Origin: JANNPJ01 sp965200525
GTDB lineage: Bacteria > Actinomycetota > Actinomycetes > Actinomycetales > Kineosporiaceae
Direction: 5' to 3'
Assembly (NCBI GenBank): GCA_965200525.1
Contig: OZ241368.1
Span: forward strand, 3,224,001-3,288,000
DNA length: 64,000 bases
Of the stretch, positions 7,775 to 15,834 are shown piece by piece. The notes beneath the pieces are model-generated. The model saw only the letters and a program-made list of their open reading frames with translations, did no database searches and was not told where the DNA came from. Each line of letters begins with the position of its first letter. Positions within the stretch are counted from its first letter, which is position 1. The translations under genes were made by a program, and so were the position numbers.

Positions 7775-8938
7775 TCAGGCGATCGTGTCCACGTAGAACG
7801 CGTCGCCGTCGATGACCCGGTAGATCTTGTAGAAGTAGGCCACCAGGCTCTGCGACTCCTTGCTGTTGGCCGCGGGCAGCTGCCGGGCCGTGAAGCGGTT
7901 GTCGCCCTTGGCCGCCCCCTCCTTGGTGGACCGGAAAGGGTACTCGTCGCAGGTGTTTCCACCGTCGGCGTAGTTCGGGCCCCAGACCGAGACGCAGGTG
8001 GCCACGGCCGCCTTGTGGTTGGCCGCCGTCTTCTTGCTGTTCACCAGGCGGTGCAGCGGGTGCTTGGAGGCGGGCTGCCCGGGCACCGTCTTGCCGTCGA
8101 ACTGCGGGAAGGTGGCCGCCGGGTTGGTCTGGGCGTCGTGGATGTTGTTCGCGGTCGGGCCGTCCACGGCGTCGGAGAGGCTGTAGACCAGGATCGGCTT
8201 GGCCTTGCTGAACACGCAGCCGGACTTGTAGTGCAGGTACTTGACGCCGTCACAGCGGTAGGTGGTGAGCTTCTGCGACGAACTGGCGTGGCCGATCCGC
8301 AGTTTGAGCCGGAACTTGCCCGACGCGATCTTCGAAGCTGTCTTCGGAGTGGGCGCGGTGAAGACGAACTTCTTGGACGGGTGCTTGCGCCATGAAGAGA
8401 CCGAGCTGGTGCGGGGTTTCGGGCTGCTGCAGCCCTTGCCCTTGCAGGGCAGCGAAACCGTGATCTTGGTGCCGCCCTTCACCGTGCCGGCGGTCTTGAT
8501 CTTGTTCAGGCTCACCGTGACCGAGACCTTGCGCGAGCCCGAGGCGGTGGGCTTGGCGGTCACCGTGCTGCGCATGCTGAGCGTGCCCACCACGCGCTTG
8601 TCCACCGTGGCCTCGTACTGCCAGGCGCTGTTCAGGCAGAGCGTGAGCCGCTGCAGGTAAAGGGTTTCGCTCTTCTGCTTCTTGCAGTTCTTCTGGGTGA
8701 AGCCGGCCGTGCGCATCCGGGCCAGAGCCGCGCTGTCGGCGGCGGTCAGGGTCGACCCGGACTGCTTCGTGCTGGCGCTGCTCAGGGTCGAGGAAGTCGA
8801 GGAGTCAGCCTGCGCGGTGCCGGCCACGGCCAGTTGCGAGGCCACCAGCAGGCCGCCGATGACGGCGGCGACCGCCACCGCCCTGAATGGCCGTCGGCGA
8901 CGGCAAGTTTGATTGTCGGTACCGGAAACACGGGGCAT
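7775..8938 (-). CDS. Secreted NucA/NucB-domain deoxyribonuclease
   Basis: About 387 residues from ATG 8938 (an in-frame ATG at 8953 is equally possible). An RRRRP-led signal peptide ends near GTAQA. The middle ~200 residues are Ser/Thr/Lys-rich with KxxTVSV beta-strand-like segments and paired Cys, without a recognised domain. The C-terminus holds the NucA/NucB signature: a conserved Cys-bearing ATCVSVWGP, then CDEYPFRSTKEGA at about 330-342 and a final YKIYRVIDGDAFYV strand. Bacillus NucA/NucB are secreted or membrane DNases that degrade extracellular DNA. Probable role: DNA scavenging or release during development. The same fold also occurs in exported toxins. Confidence 0.82.
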   Translation of the reverse strand: MPRVSGTDNQTCRRRRPFRAVAVAAVIGGLLVASQLAVAGTAQADSSTSSTLSSASTKQSGSTLTAADSAALARMRTAGFTQKNCKKQKSETLYLQRLTLCLNSAWQYEATVDKRVVGTLSMRSTVTAKPTASGSRKVSVTVSLNKIKTAGTVKGGTKITVSLPCKGKGCSSPKPRTSSVSSWRKHPSKKFVFTAPTPKTASKIASGKFRLKLRIGHASSSQKLTTYRCDGVKYLHYKSGCVFSKAKPILVYSLSDAVDGPTANNIHDAQTNPAATFPQFDGKTVPGQPASKHPLHRLVNSKKTAANHKAAVATCVSVWGPNYADGGNTCDEYPFRSTKEGAAKGDNRFTARQLPAANSKESQSLVAYFYKIYRVIDGDAFYVDTIA

Positions 8939-9033
8939 GACACGTCCGATCATGGCGAGTTGTGGAAACTGGCCGAGGCAGGCGCGTATTCGTGACAGCC
9001 CCCCGGCCACAGATGACCTGAATTCGAGACAAC

Positions 9034-9062
9034 ATACTCGGGCAAAGGGCCTGAAGTATCAA
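9034..9062 (-). promoter_or_regulatory. Candidate promoter of the nuclease gene
   Basis: On the minus strand TTGATA (9062-9057) is followed 17 bases later by GAGTAT (9039-9034), about 80-100 bases upstream of the nuclease start. The -10 match is weak. It overlaps the stop codon of the NlpC-like gene. Confidence 0.3.
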
Positions 9063-9496
9063 GTGATCTGGTTGTAACGCCAGGGTGAGAAAAGTTCGGG
9101 GTGGGTGCCGTAGGGGTACGCCACGATGTGGTGCATGGTTCGGCTGAACGGGCGTCCGACCTGCTCGTAGGCCCAGTAGGCGGTGTGCGACGGGTCGGTC
9201 CAGCCGTCGAACAGCACCGTGTGGCGATGGGTCTCGGGCGTCAGTTTGAGCAGGACGTCGCCCGGCTGCAGCTCGTCGCGGGTGATCGGGTGGGCCACCT
9301 GGGCCAGCCCGGTGGTGTTGGTACCACCGGTCAGGCCGGGGCTCAGCCGCCAGGCCATCGAGACGTAGCCCGAACAGTCGGTGCGGTAGCCGTCGCTGTA
9401 GGCCTGCTGGCTGTAGGGCCGGGGCTGCGGCAGCCACTGCTCGGCCCGCAGGAGCACCTCGGCCCGGCTGATCGGCCGGTCGTACTGCTCCAGCAC
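9059..9496 (-). CDS. NlpC/P60-like cysteine peptidase domain protein
   Basis: The shown part starts at GTG 9496, the first ordinary start codon in this frame, and gives 145 residues. It contains the nucleophile motif TDCSGYVSMAW and a downstream His in HRHTVLFDGW, with QPGDVLL between them, as in NlpC/P60 or CHAP-type peptidoglycan hydrolases. Real coding very probably begins further upstream, because the same frame carries a signal-anchor segment immediately before this point (see 9497-9742). With that segment the protein would be an exported cell-wall hydrolase of about 220 residues. It lies directly downstream of bldC. Confidence 0.75.
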   Translation of the reverse strand: MLEQYDRPISRAEVLLRAEQWLPQPRPYSQQAYSDGYRTDCSGYVSMAWRLSPGLTGGTNTTGLAQVAHPITRDELQPGDVLLKLTPETHRHTVLFDGWTDPSHTAYWAYEQVGRPFSRTMHHIVAYPYGTHPELFSPWRYNQIT

Positions 9497-9742
9497 CGGA
9501 CCGGGCTGGAGGGCGGCGGCCTGAGCCCGGACCCGGGGTGCGGCCGAGCGGGCCGCGGTGCTGCCGGCCGGCAGAGCGACGAGCGCGATGCCGATCGCGA
9601 CCAGAACGATCGCGCCGCGAAAACGTGAGCTACGGGCGGGGCTCCGGGCGGCCTCGTCGTTGCCGTGATGGTCGGCTCGGACAGCGGCGGGGCCGCCCAG
9701 GAGCCGGCCGATGATCTCTCCTGGTCGTGCGACCGAGCGGCG
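9497..9742 (-). other. In-frame signal-anchor extension between bldC stop and NlpC-like ORF, no usual start codon
   Basis: These 82 codons follow the bldC TGA (9745-9743) directly, in the same reading frame, and run into the NlpC-like gene without a stop. They contain no ATG, GTG or TTG. The translation includes a basic stretch then a hydrophobic run, RFRGAIVLVAIGIALVALPA, a typical signal or anchor. GGAGAG stands just before two ATC codons (9715-9710), so initiation at a rare AUC is possible. Readthrough of the TGA, which is followed by C, is the other option. Confidence 0.6.
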
Positions 9743-9949
9743 TCAGTCGGCCTGACGCTGCTGCGGGATGCCGGCCAGCAGGGCCCGCACCTCGGACTCG
9801 CGGTAGCGGCGGTGCCCACCCAGAGTGCGGATCGCCGTCAGCTTGTCGGCCTTGGCCCAGCGAGTGACGGTCTTGGGGTCGACGCGAAAGAGAGCGGCAA
9901 CTTCGGCCGGGGTCAGCAGCGCCTCAGCGGCGGTCATAGGGGACTTCAT
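9743..9949 (-). CDS. bldC: BldC, small MerR-type developmental regulator
   Basis: The 68-residue protein has LLTPAEVAALFRVDPKTV, RTLGGHRRYRESEV and ends ALLAGIPQQRQAD, nearly identical to streptomycete BldC, which is also 68 residues. BldC is a single winged-HTH domain without the MerR dimerisation helix that binds direct repeats cooperatively and represses entry into development. ATG 9949 is chosen because TTGGAGG lies five bases upstream and gives the family length; an in-frame codon at 9961 would lengthen it. A strong inverted repeat lies 16 bases upstream. The stop codon is TGA followed by C, and the same frame continues into the next gene. Confidence 0.95.
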   Translation of the reverse strand: MKSPMTAAEALLTPAEVAALFRVDPKTVTRWAKADKLTAIRTLGGHRRYRESEVRALLAGIPQQRQAD

Positions 9950-9964
9950 GTCAACCTCCAAGAG

Positions 9965-9985
9965 AGTGCGTCACCATGACGCACT
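9965..9985. promoter_or_regulatory. Perfect 9-bp inverted repeat upstream of bldC
   Basis: AGTGCGTCA (9965-9973) and TGACGCACT (9977-9985) are exact inverse copies around CCA, 16 bases before the bldC start. It is either an operator or a leader hairpin close to the ribosome site. The other 200 bases up to 10181 show no gene. Confidence 0.6.
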
Positions 9986-10181
9986 GTTTGTTTACCAGGT
10001 GACGACCCATCGAGTCATCGACCACGCAGCTAGCCACGCCGCGACCTTCGTCCACATTCAGTTACCGACAGATGCGCACGTCAGCGTCTTCGAGAGGCTA
10101 TTTGTTCCTACTCCATGCCGATGGTGACAGATTGACCCCGCAACGACCACACCGTTTTGGCATCAATTCTGCGGCAATATC

Positions 10182-10214
10182 CCGGCCGGTGGCGCTGAGA
10201 GCGCCACCGGCCGG
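10182..10214 (-). terminator. 15-bp hairpin terminator
   Basis: CCGGCCGGTGGCGCT (10182-10196) and AGCGCCACCGGCCGG (10200-10214) pair perfectly with a three-base loop, 16 bases beyond the stop of the 10230-10883 gene. Confidence 0.88.
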
Positions 10215-10229
10215 TCCAGGGGTGGTTTT

Positions 10230-10883
10230 TTACGTGAAGTAGGTGGTGATGTTCGCCCCAACACGGACAGTGCCGATCGTCAGACCGGGCGTGAAGAGCT
10301 TGGTGCCGAAGTAGGCGTCCAGAGCCTTGGCCGCCTGACCGTTCAGCGTGGCCTTGACGTTGCTCACGGCCAGCTTGTTCTTGGTCGCGCCGACCTTGGC
10401 GTGCTTGAGGCTCAGGTTGAGGATGGTGATCCGGGCGCCGGCCTCGTCGGCGTAGCCGGTCAGCTTGCCGGTCGCGGTCCGCACGGTGAAGTCGCGAACG
10501 GTCAGGCTCTTGCCGCCGGCGGTGAAGGTCAGGCCGCCCTCGTGGGTGATGTAGCCGTGCAGGTTGGCCGGGTTCAGCACCCCGCCCCGGATCGGGAAGG
10601 TGATACCCGACTTGCCCGGCCGGGCCTCGCTGGCCAGCGTGACCTTCACCCCGTTGTCGGCCAGGGCCTTGGCGGTGCCGGCGTCGAGCTTGAGCATGGT
10701 CACCCCGCTTCGGGTGATCAGACGCTTGCTCCCGTGGTGGGTGGCCACGGCGGCCACCGGCGCCGAGGTGCGGGCGGCCGGCGCGGAGGCGCTGGCGGTG
10801 CCCGACTCGAGCAGGCCGAAGCCCAGCACGGTGGCGGCGGTGAACGAGGCGGCCATGACCGCGGCGGTACGGCGCTTCAACAT
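10230..10883 (-). CDS. Secreted protein of unknown function (HtaA-like beta repeats possible)
   Basis: The 217-residue product starts at ATG 10883, seven bases after AAAGGA. It has a signal peptide (LKRRTAAVMAASFTAATVLGFGLL...) ending near ASASA. The mature part has a pattern seen in actinobacterial secreted proteins of the HtaA-like type: GVTMLKLDAGTAKALADNGV, then GITFPIRGG, GGLTFTAGGKSLTVRDFTV and LFTPGLTIGTVRVGANITT. No Cys, lipobox or catalytic motif is visible. The gene is monocistronic, bounded by a strong terminator. I cannot assign a function; HtaA relationship is a weak impression only. Confidence 0.75.
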   Translation of the reverse strand: MLKRRTAAVMAASFTAATVLGFGLLESGTASASAPAARTSAPVAAVATHHGSKRLITRSGVTMLKLDAGTAKALADNGVKVTLASEARPGKSGITFPIRGGVLNPANLHGYITHEGGLTFTAGGKSLTVRDFTVRTATGKLTGYADEAGARITILNLSLKHAKVGATKNKLAVSNVKATLNGQAAKALDAYFGTKLFTPGLTIGTVRVGANITTYFT

Positions 10884-11106
10884 CGGAGATCCTTTCGCCC
10901 GGACCGGTCCGGATGACCGGTCCTGGCACTGATGCGCCGGGCCGTCCCGATCCGGATGCACTTGCCCGAAGTCGGATTCAACTGTTTCTCCTAGGCCCGT
11001 TCCTCGGGCCGTCCGTTCGTCTTCCGGTCGGCGTTACCTGTCACATAGGTTTGTTCGACGCGGTGGCACAGGCAAGACCGACACCACCACTCGAAGGAGA
11101 ACCGCC

Positions 11107-11436
11107 ATGCGCTACCTGATGACGACCAAGCCCGGCGACAACGACACCGCCCCCGACGAGAAGCTCTACGCCGAGATGGGTGCCTTCGTTCAGGAGATGA
11201 CCGCCGCCGGCATCCTGCTCGCCACCGGCGGGCTCGAGCCGGGCGGGGTCAGGCTCACCTCGGTCGGCGACGAGGTCACCCTGACCGACGGTCCGTTCGC
11301 CGAGACCAAAGAGGCCGTGGCCGGCTTCGCGCTGATCGAGGTCCGCTCCAAGGAGGAGGCGATCGAGCTCGCCCGCCGGTTCCGCAAGATCGTCGGGGAC
11401 GGCGAGAGCGTGATCCAGCAGGTCTTCGGCCCGTGA
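11107..11436 (+). CDS. YCII/DGPF-domain protein
   Basis: A 109-residue alpha-beta barrel protein of the YCII superfamily, beginning MRYLMTTKPGD and containing the DGPF signature (LTDGPFAETKEAVAGF), with the conserved His/Asp pair partly absent. GAAGGAG supports ATG 11107. Genes of this family are the hallmark neighbour of ECF42-type sigma factors, and here the sigma gene follows 45 bases later. Biochemical function is unknown. Confidence 0.9.
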   Translation: MRYLMTTKPGDNDTAPDEKLYAEMGAFVQEMTAAGILLATGGLEPGGVRLTSVGDEVTLTDGPFAETKEAVAGFALIEVRSKEEAIELARRFRKIVGDGESVIQQVFGP

Positions 11437-11481
11437 CGGCCCTGCCGGCACCGACGGCTCTGGTCGACCGGTGACCTCGGA

Positions 11482-13461
11482 ATGACCGAGGTCCGTCGCA
11501 TGATCGACGCCGTCTGGAAGCTGGAGTCGGCCCGGATCATCGCCGGGCTGACCCGGATGGTCCATGACGTCGGCCTGGCCGAGGAACTGGCTCAGGACGC
11601 CGTCCTGGCCGCACTGGAGCAGTGGCCCGAGGCCGGGCTCCCGGACAATCCGGGAGCCTGGCTGATGGCCACGGCCAAACGCCGCGCGGTGGACCATTTT
11701 CGGCGCTCGGAGCGGCTCGAGCGCAAGCAGGCCGAACTCGCTCACCAGATCGGCTCGGAGGCCGAACCGGGCGAGCAGCCGGACGACGTCCTCCGGCTGA
11801 TGTTCATCACCTGCCATCCGGTGCTGGCCCCCGCGGCCCGGCCGGCCCTGACCCTGCGACTGCTCGGTGGCCTGAGCCCGGCCGAGATCGCCCGGGCGTT
11901 CCTGACCGACGAGCTGCGGATCAGCCGGCGAATCGCCGCGGCCAAGCGCGCCCTGGCCGAGGAGCAGGTGGCGTTCGAGTTGCCCGACCCGGCCCAGCTG
12001 GCCGGCCGACTGACCGCCGTCCTCGAAGTGATCTACCTGATCTTCAACGAGGGCTACTCGGCCACCTCGGGCGAGGATCTGATCCGGCCCGGCCTCTGCC
12101 TGGAGGCGCTGCGGCTGGGCCGGCTGCTGGCCGAGCTGGCTCCGGACCAGGCCGAGGTGCACGGTCTGGTCGCCCTGATGGAGATCCAGTCCTCCCGGTC
12201 GGCTGCCCGCACCGGGCCGTCCGGTGAACCGGTCCAGTTGCACGAGCAGAACCGGGGCCAGTGGGATCCGCTGCTGATCCGGCGGGGATTCACCGCGCTG
12301 TTGCGGGCTCGGGAGCTGGGCGGGCCGGCCGGGCCGTACGTGCTGCAGGCGGCCATCGCGGTCAGTCACGCCCAGGCCCGCATGGCCGACGACACCGACT
12401 GGGAGCAGATCGCCGGCCTCTACGAAGCCTTGGCCAAGCTCTGGCCGACGCCGATCGTGCAGCTCAACCGGGCGGTGGCGGTGGGCAAGGCCCGCGGGGC
12501 GGCGGCCGGGCTGGCCCTGACCGACGCCCTGGCCAACGATCGGGCCCTGCGCGACTACCACCTGCTGCCGGCGGTCCGGGGCGATCTGCTGGTCACCCTT
12601 GGCCGGCCGGACGAGGCCCGCCGCGAGTTCGAGCGGGCCTCGGCGCTCACCCGAAATGCGGCGGAACAGGCCTTTCTCCAGCGCCGGGCCCAGGCCCTGC
12701 CGGTCGCCGGGCCGACCGGGGCCGCCGGCTCGACCGGGGCCGCCGGGTTGAGCCTGGGCGAGGCGGCCGAGGCCTTCCTGCAGCGCGAGGGCCTGGACGC
12801 CGAGACCACCCGGGCCTACCGGCAGACCCTGCGCCGGCTGCGCCGCGACCTGGGCGAGCAGGTGCCCCTGGCCGACCTGACCGGGCCCCGGCTGGCTGAG
12901 GTGTTCAGCACCACCTGGAACGGCTGCGCCGCGGCGACCTGGAACCGTCACCGTTCGGCGGTGCGCTCCTTCGGCCGGTGGACCGGTCGGCCGGACCTGT
13001 CCGCCGAGCTGCCCCGCCGGGCCGGCGCCGGATCGAGGACGCCTTCACTCGGCCCGATCCGGCTGGCCGACGTCTGGAGCCGGCCCGGGACGGCTCTGCG
13101 GGAGCAGGCCTTGTGGCGGCTGCTGCACGAGTCCGGCGCCGGGGCCCGGGCCGTACTGGCCCTCAACGTGGAAGACCTCGATCTGGACGCCCGCCGGGCC
13201 GATCACGGGCCGGCCTCGATCAGCTGGCGGCCGCCGACGGCCGAGTTGCTGGCCGCGGTGATCGGCACGCGCCGGCACGGCCCGCTCTTCCTGGCCGATC
13301 GCCGGCCCGGCCCGGCCCGGACCCCCGGCCCGGCCGACGTCTGCCCGCACACCGGCCGCAGCCGGCTCTCCTACGAACGGGCCGAGTACCTGTTCAAACA
13401 GGCCACCCGCTCGCTGGATCCCGCCGGAACCGGATACACCCTGCGACAACTCAAGGCCTGA
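11482..13461 (+). CDS. ECF42-type sigma factor fused to a truncated tyrosine recombinase
   Basis: Residues 1-~415 are a complete ECF42 sigma factor: region 2 (AEELAQDAVLAALEQWP, NPGAWLMATAKRRAVD), region 4 (LRLLGGLSPAEIARAF) and the long helical/TPR C-terminal extension typical of ECF42 (VIYLIFNEGY, VQLNRAVAVG, YHLLPAVRGDLL). After a Gly/Ala/Pro linker (PTGAAGSTGAAG), residues ~424-659 match a tyrosine recombinase: a SAM-like core-binding domain (TTRAYRQTLRRLRRDL, WNRHRSAVRSF) and the start of the catalytic domain with box I Arg556 (GARAVLALNVEDLDLD). It stops at YTLRQLKA, where box II normally reads HxLRH, so the His is Arg655, the Arg is Lys658, and the nucleophile Tyr is absent. The recombinase half cannot be catalytic but could bind DNA. 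The YCII gene upstream is its usual partner. Confidence 0.85.
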   Translation: MTEVRRMIDAVWKLESARIIAGLTRMVHDVGLAEELAQDAVLAALEQWPEAGLPDNPGAWLMATAKRRAVDHFRRSERLERKQAELAHQIGSEAEPGEQPDDVLRLMFITCHPVLAPAARPALTLRLLGGLSPAEIARAFLTDELRISRRIAAAKRALAEEQVAFELPDPAQLAGRLTAVLEVIYLIFNEGYSATSGEDLIRPGLCLEALRLGRLLAELAPDQAEVHGLVALMEIQSSRSAARTGPSGEPVQLHEQNRGQWDPLLIRRGFTALLRARELGGPAGPYVLQAAIAVSHAQARMADDTDWEQIAGLYEALAKLWPTPIVQLNRAVAVGKARGAAAGLALTDALANDRALRDYHLLPAVRGDLLVTLGRPDEARREFERASALTRNAAEQAFLQRRAQALPVAGPTGAAGSTGAAGLSLGEAAEAFLQREGLDAETTRAYRQTLRRLRRDLGEQVPLADLTGPRLAEVFSTTWNGCAAATWNRHRSAVRSFGRWTGRPDLSAELPRRAGAGSRTPSLGPIRLADVWSRPGTALREQALWRLLHESGAGARAVLALNVEDLDLDARRADHGPASISWRPPTAELLAAVIGTRRHGPLFLADRRPGPARTPGPADVCPHTGRSRLSYERAEYLFKQATRSLDPAGTGYTLRQLKA

Positions 13462-13477
13462 TCGCGCGCCCCCTGGC

Positions 13478-14044
13478 TCAGGTCGTGGCCGTCGCCGGCG
13501 CGCTCGGCATGGTTCCGCCGGCTGCGGCTGCCCCCCCGGTTCCCGGACCGCCCTGGGTGGCCGAGCTGCCGGCCAGGATCCGGTCGGCCGTGTCGCTGCT
13601 GGTGGTTGTGGTCGTGGTCGCCCCGGGAACGGCCCCGGTGAACACCACGACCTGCTCGCCCACGGTCAACTCGGCCGCGGTCGAGGTGGCTCCGTTGTTC
13701 TGCACGGTGGTGGTACTCGCGATCTTGTAGGTCGACGTCCCGCTGGTGGTCTTCACCGTGATGGACGACGCGCTGACGGCCGAGATGGTGCCGGTCGCCG
13801 GGGCGACGCCACCCTGCCTGCCGCCCGGCCCGCCGCCGGGCCCGCCGGCGCCGCCGGGGCCGCCCTGGTTGCCGGCGGCCGAGGTCGAGGCGCTGCTGTC
13901 ACCCAGATGGGTCAGCGCGAAACCGCCACCCACCAGGAGGACGGCGGCAGCCAGGCCGCCCGCCACCAGGTTTCGCAGACCGGTTCGGGGGGCGGGGCGG
14001 GGTTCTTCGATGGCGGGGGTGTACGGATCGGTGGAGGTGCTCAT
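13478..14044 (-). CDS. Membrane-anchored DUF5666-like protein
   Basis: The 188-residue protein starts at ATG 14044, nine bases after GGGAG. A short cytoplasmic N-terminus precedes one membrane helix (NLVAGGLAAAVLLVGGGFALT), then a Gly/Pro linker and a small beta domain (TGTISAVSASSITVKTTSGTSTYKI, ...VGEQVVVFTG) of the DUF5666 pattern, and a Gly/Ala tail. Family members often neighbour two-component genes and ArnT-type glycosyltransferases in actinobacteria, as here. It is divergent from the sensor kinase at 14260. Function unknown. Confidence 0.8.
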   Translation of the reverse strand: MSTSTDPYTPAIEEPRPAPRTGLRNLVAGGLAAAVLLVGGGFALTHLGDSSASTSAAGNQGGPGGAGGPGGGPGGRQGGVAPATGTISAVSASSITVKTTSGTSTYKIASTTTVQNNGATSTAAELTVGEQVVVFTGAVPGATTTTTTSSDTADRILAGSSATQGGPGTGGAAAAGGTMPSAPATATT

Positions 14045-14259
14045 GATGGTGGTCTCCCGGAGTGAAGGTGTCTGCTCGCTGTTCGATAAACCTCGGGCGG
14101 CACCCTGCGCACACACTGGGTGAGCCCTGCGTGGCCGCCGGTAGCTGCCCGGGAGAATCCTGAGAGCGGCCACCGGTACCTCGCGGGGGCGATTCGACTT
14201 ACAGCATTCGCTCAGGTGGTGCTCAGGGTCTGGGCAGCCGGCCTGCTGAACCTGGAGTC

Positions 14260-15747
14260 ATGTCCTCTGTACCCCTGCGCCTGCGTCTGGTCGGTGTCGT
14301 CGTCCTGCTCTCCGCGATGGCCCTGACCCTGAGTGGGCTGGCCGCGACCACCGCGCTGCGCGGATATCTCATCGAGCAGGTCGACAGCCACGTCTCGGCG
14401 ACGGCCGGCCGGCTGCTGGACGACCAGCGGCTGCCCGGCGGGGGCAACAGCAACAGCAACGGTGACGGCGACAGTGGTAGCGGCAACAGCAGTAGCGGCG
14501 GGACCGACGGCCCCGACCCGCTCAGCGACGCCTTCGCCGAGGTGATCAGTGGCAGCACCGTGCTCCGCTCGCAACTGCGGGCCGGCCTGTCCGCGCCGGC
14601 CCTGCCGGCCGACCTCAGCGCCCGGCAATCGGCTTTCACCGTGCCCTCCGTGGACGGCCGGCACACCTGGCGGGTCGAGGTCACGGTCCGGGACGGCGTG
14701 CTGGTGGTCGTGGCCCTGCCGCTGGACGGGGTCGAGGCCACCATGGCCCGGCTGATCATGCTCGAGCTGGTCGGCGGGGGCGTGGTGCTGGTCCTGCTGG
14801 CCGGGGTCGGCTACGTGGTGGTCCGGCGATCCCTGCGACCGCTGGCCCAGGTCGAGCTGACCGCCGAACAGATCGCCGACGGTGACCTGTCCCAGCGCGT
14901 GCCCGAGGGGCATCCGCGCACCGAGGTCGGCTCGCTGTCGCGCTCGTTCAACTCGATGGTGGCCCAGATCGAATCGGCGTTCAGCGCGCAGAGCGTCTCC
15001 GAGGCTCAGGCCCGGGCCTCGGAGGAGCGGATGCGGCGGTTCGTCGCCGACGCCAGCCACGAACTGCGTACCCCGCTGACGTCGATCCGCGGGTTCGCCG
15101 AGCTCTACCGCCAGGGCGCCCTGCCGACCGGGCCGGACGTCGACCGGGCGATGTCCCGGGTCGAGAGCGAGGCCGGCCGGATGGGCGGCCTGGTCGACGA
15201 CCTGCTGCTGCTGGCCCGGCTCGACCAGCAGCGGCCGATCGATCGGGCGCCGGTCGACCTGGTCTCGGTGGCCGGGAACACGGTCCAGGACACCCGGGCC
15301 GCGGCGCCGGGCCGGCTGCTGCGGGTCCGGGCCGACGTCGCCGTCTGCCCGGTCGAGGGTGATGCCGGCCGGCTGGCCCAGGTGCTGACCAACCTGCTGA
15401 CCAATGCGCTGGCCCACACCCCGGCCGATTCGACGATCACCCTGACGGTGGGATCGCTGGACGACCGGGCCGTGATCGAGGTCGTCGACAACGGCCCGGG
15501 CATCCCTGACGTCGATAAGGCTCAGATCTTCGAGCGGTTCTATCGATCGGACGTGTCCCGAACCCGGGCCAGCGGTGGCAGCGGGCTCGGCCTCTCGATC
15601 GTGGACGGCATCGTCAAGGCCCACGGCGGAACGGTTTCCGTCACCGACACCCCCGGAGGCGGGGCGACCTTCCGGGTCGAGCTGCCGTTGAGTGGCCCGG
15701 TCACGGGCTCGCCCACCGACCGTCCCCGGGTGCCGGCGTCGGCGTAA
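14260..15747 (+). CDS. Sensor histidine kinase (HAMP-HisKA-HATPase), no adjacent response regulator
   Basis: The 495-residue kinase has TM1 at ~7-28, an extracellular domain with a low-complexity Gly/Ser/Asn insert (GGGNSNSNGDGDSGSG), TM2 near 165-188, a HAMP linker, the H-box FVADASHELRTPLTSIRGF, and ATP-binding motifs NLLTNALAH, VVDNGPGIP, FERFYR and GGSGLGLSIV. It resembles OmpR-type partners (TcrY/TrcS class). Such genes are nearly always preceded by their response regulator. Only 215 bases separate it from the divergent DUF5666 gene, and they contain no regulator. A glycosyltransferase gene follows at once, perhaps in one transcript. Confidence 0.92.
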   Translation: MSSVPLRLRLVGVVVLLSAMALTLSGLAATTALRGYLIEQVDSHVSATAGRLLDDQRLPGGGNSNSNGDGDSGSGNSSSGGTDGPDPLSDAFAEVISGSTVLRSQLRAGLSAPALPADLSARQSAFTVPSVDGRHTWRVEVTVRDGVLVVVALPLDGVEATMARLIMLELVGGGVVLVLLAGVGYVVVRRSLRPLAQVELTAEQIADGDLSQRVPEGHPRTEVGSLSRSFNSMVAQIESAFSAQSVSEAQARASEERMRRFVADASHELRTPLTSIRGFAELYRQGALPTGPDVDRAMSRVESEAGRMGGLVDDLLLLARLDQQRPIDRAPVDLVSVAGNTVQDTRAAAPGRLLRVRADVAVCPVEGDAGRLAQVLTNLLTNALAHTPADSTITLTVGSLDDRAVIEVVDNGPGIPDVDKAQIFERFYRSDVSRTRASGGSGLGLSIVDGIVKAHGGTVSVTDTPGGGATFRVELPLSGPVTGSPTDRPRVPASA

Positions 15748-15834
15748 GGCGCCCTCCAGCAACTTATTTCCATTCCCAGCCCGCTTCCAGTGACCGTCCA
15801 GCCCCGCAGCGGGTTGAGGTCCGAAGCTGGATCC

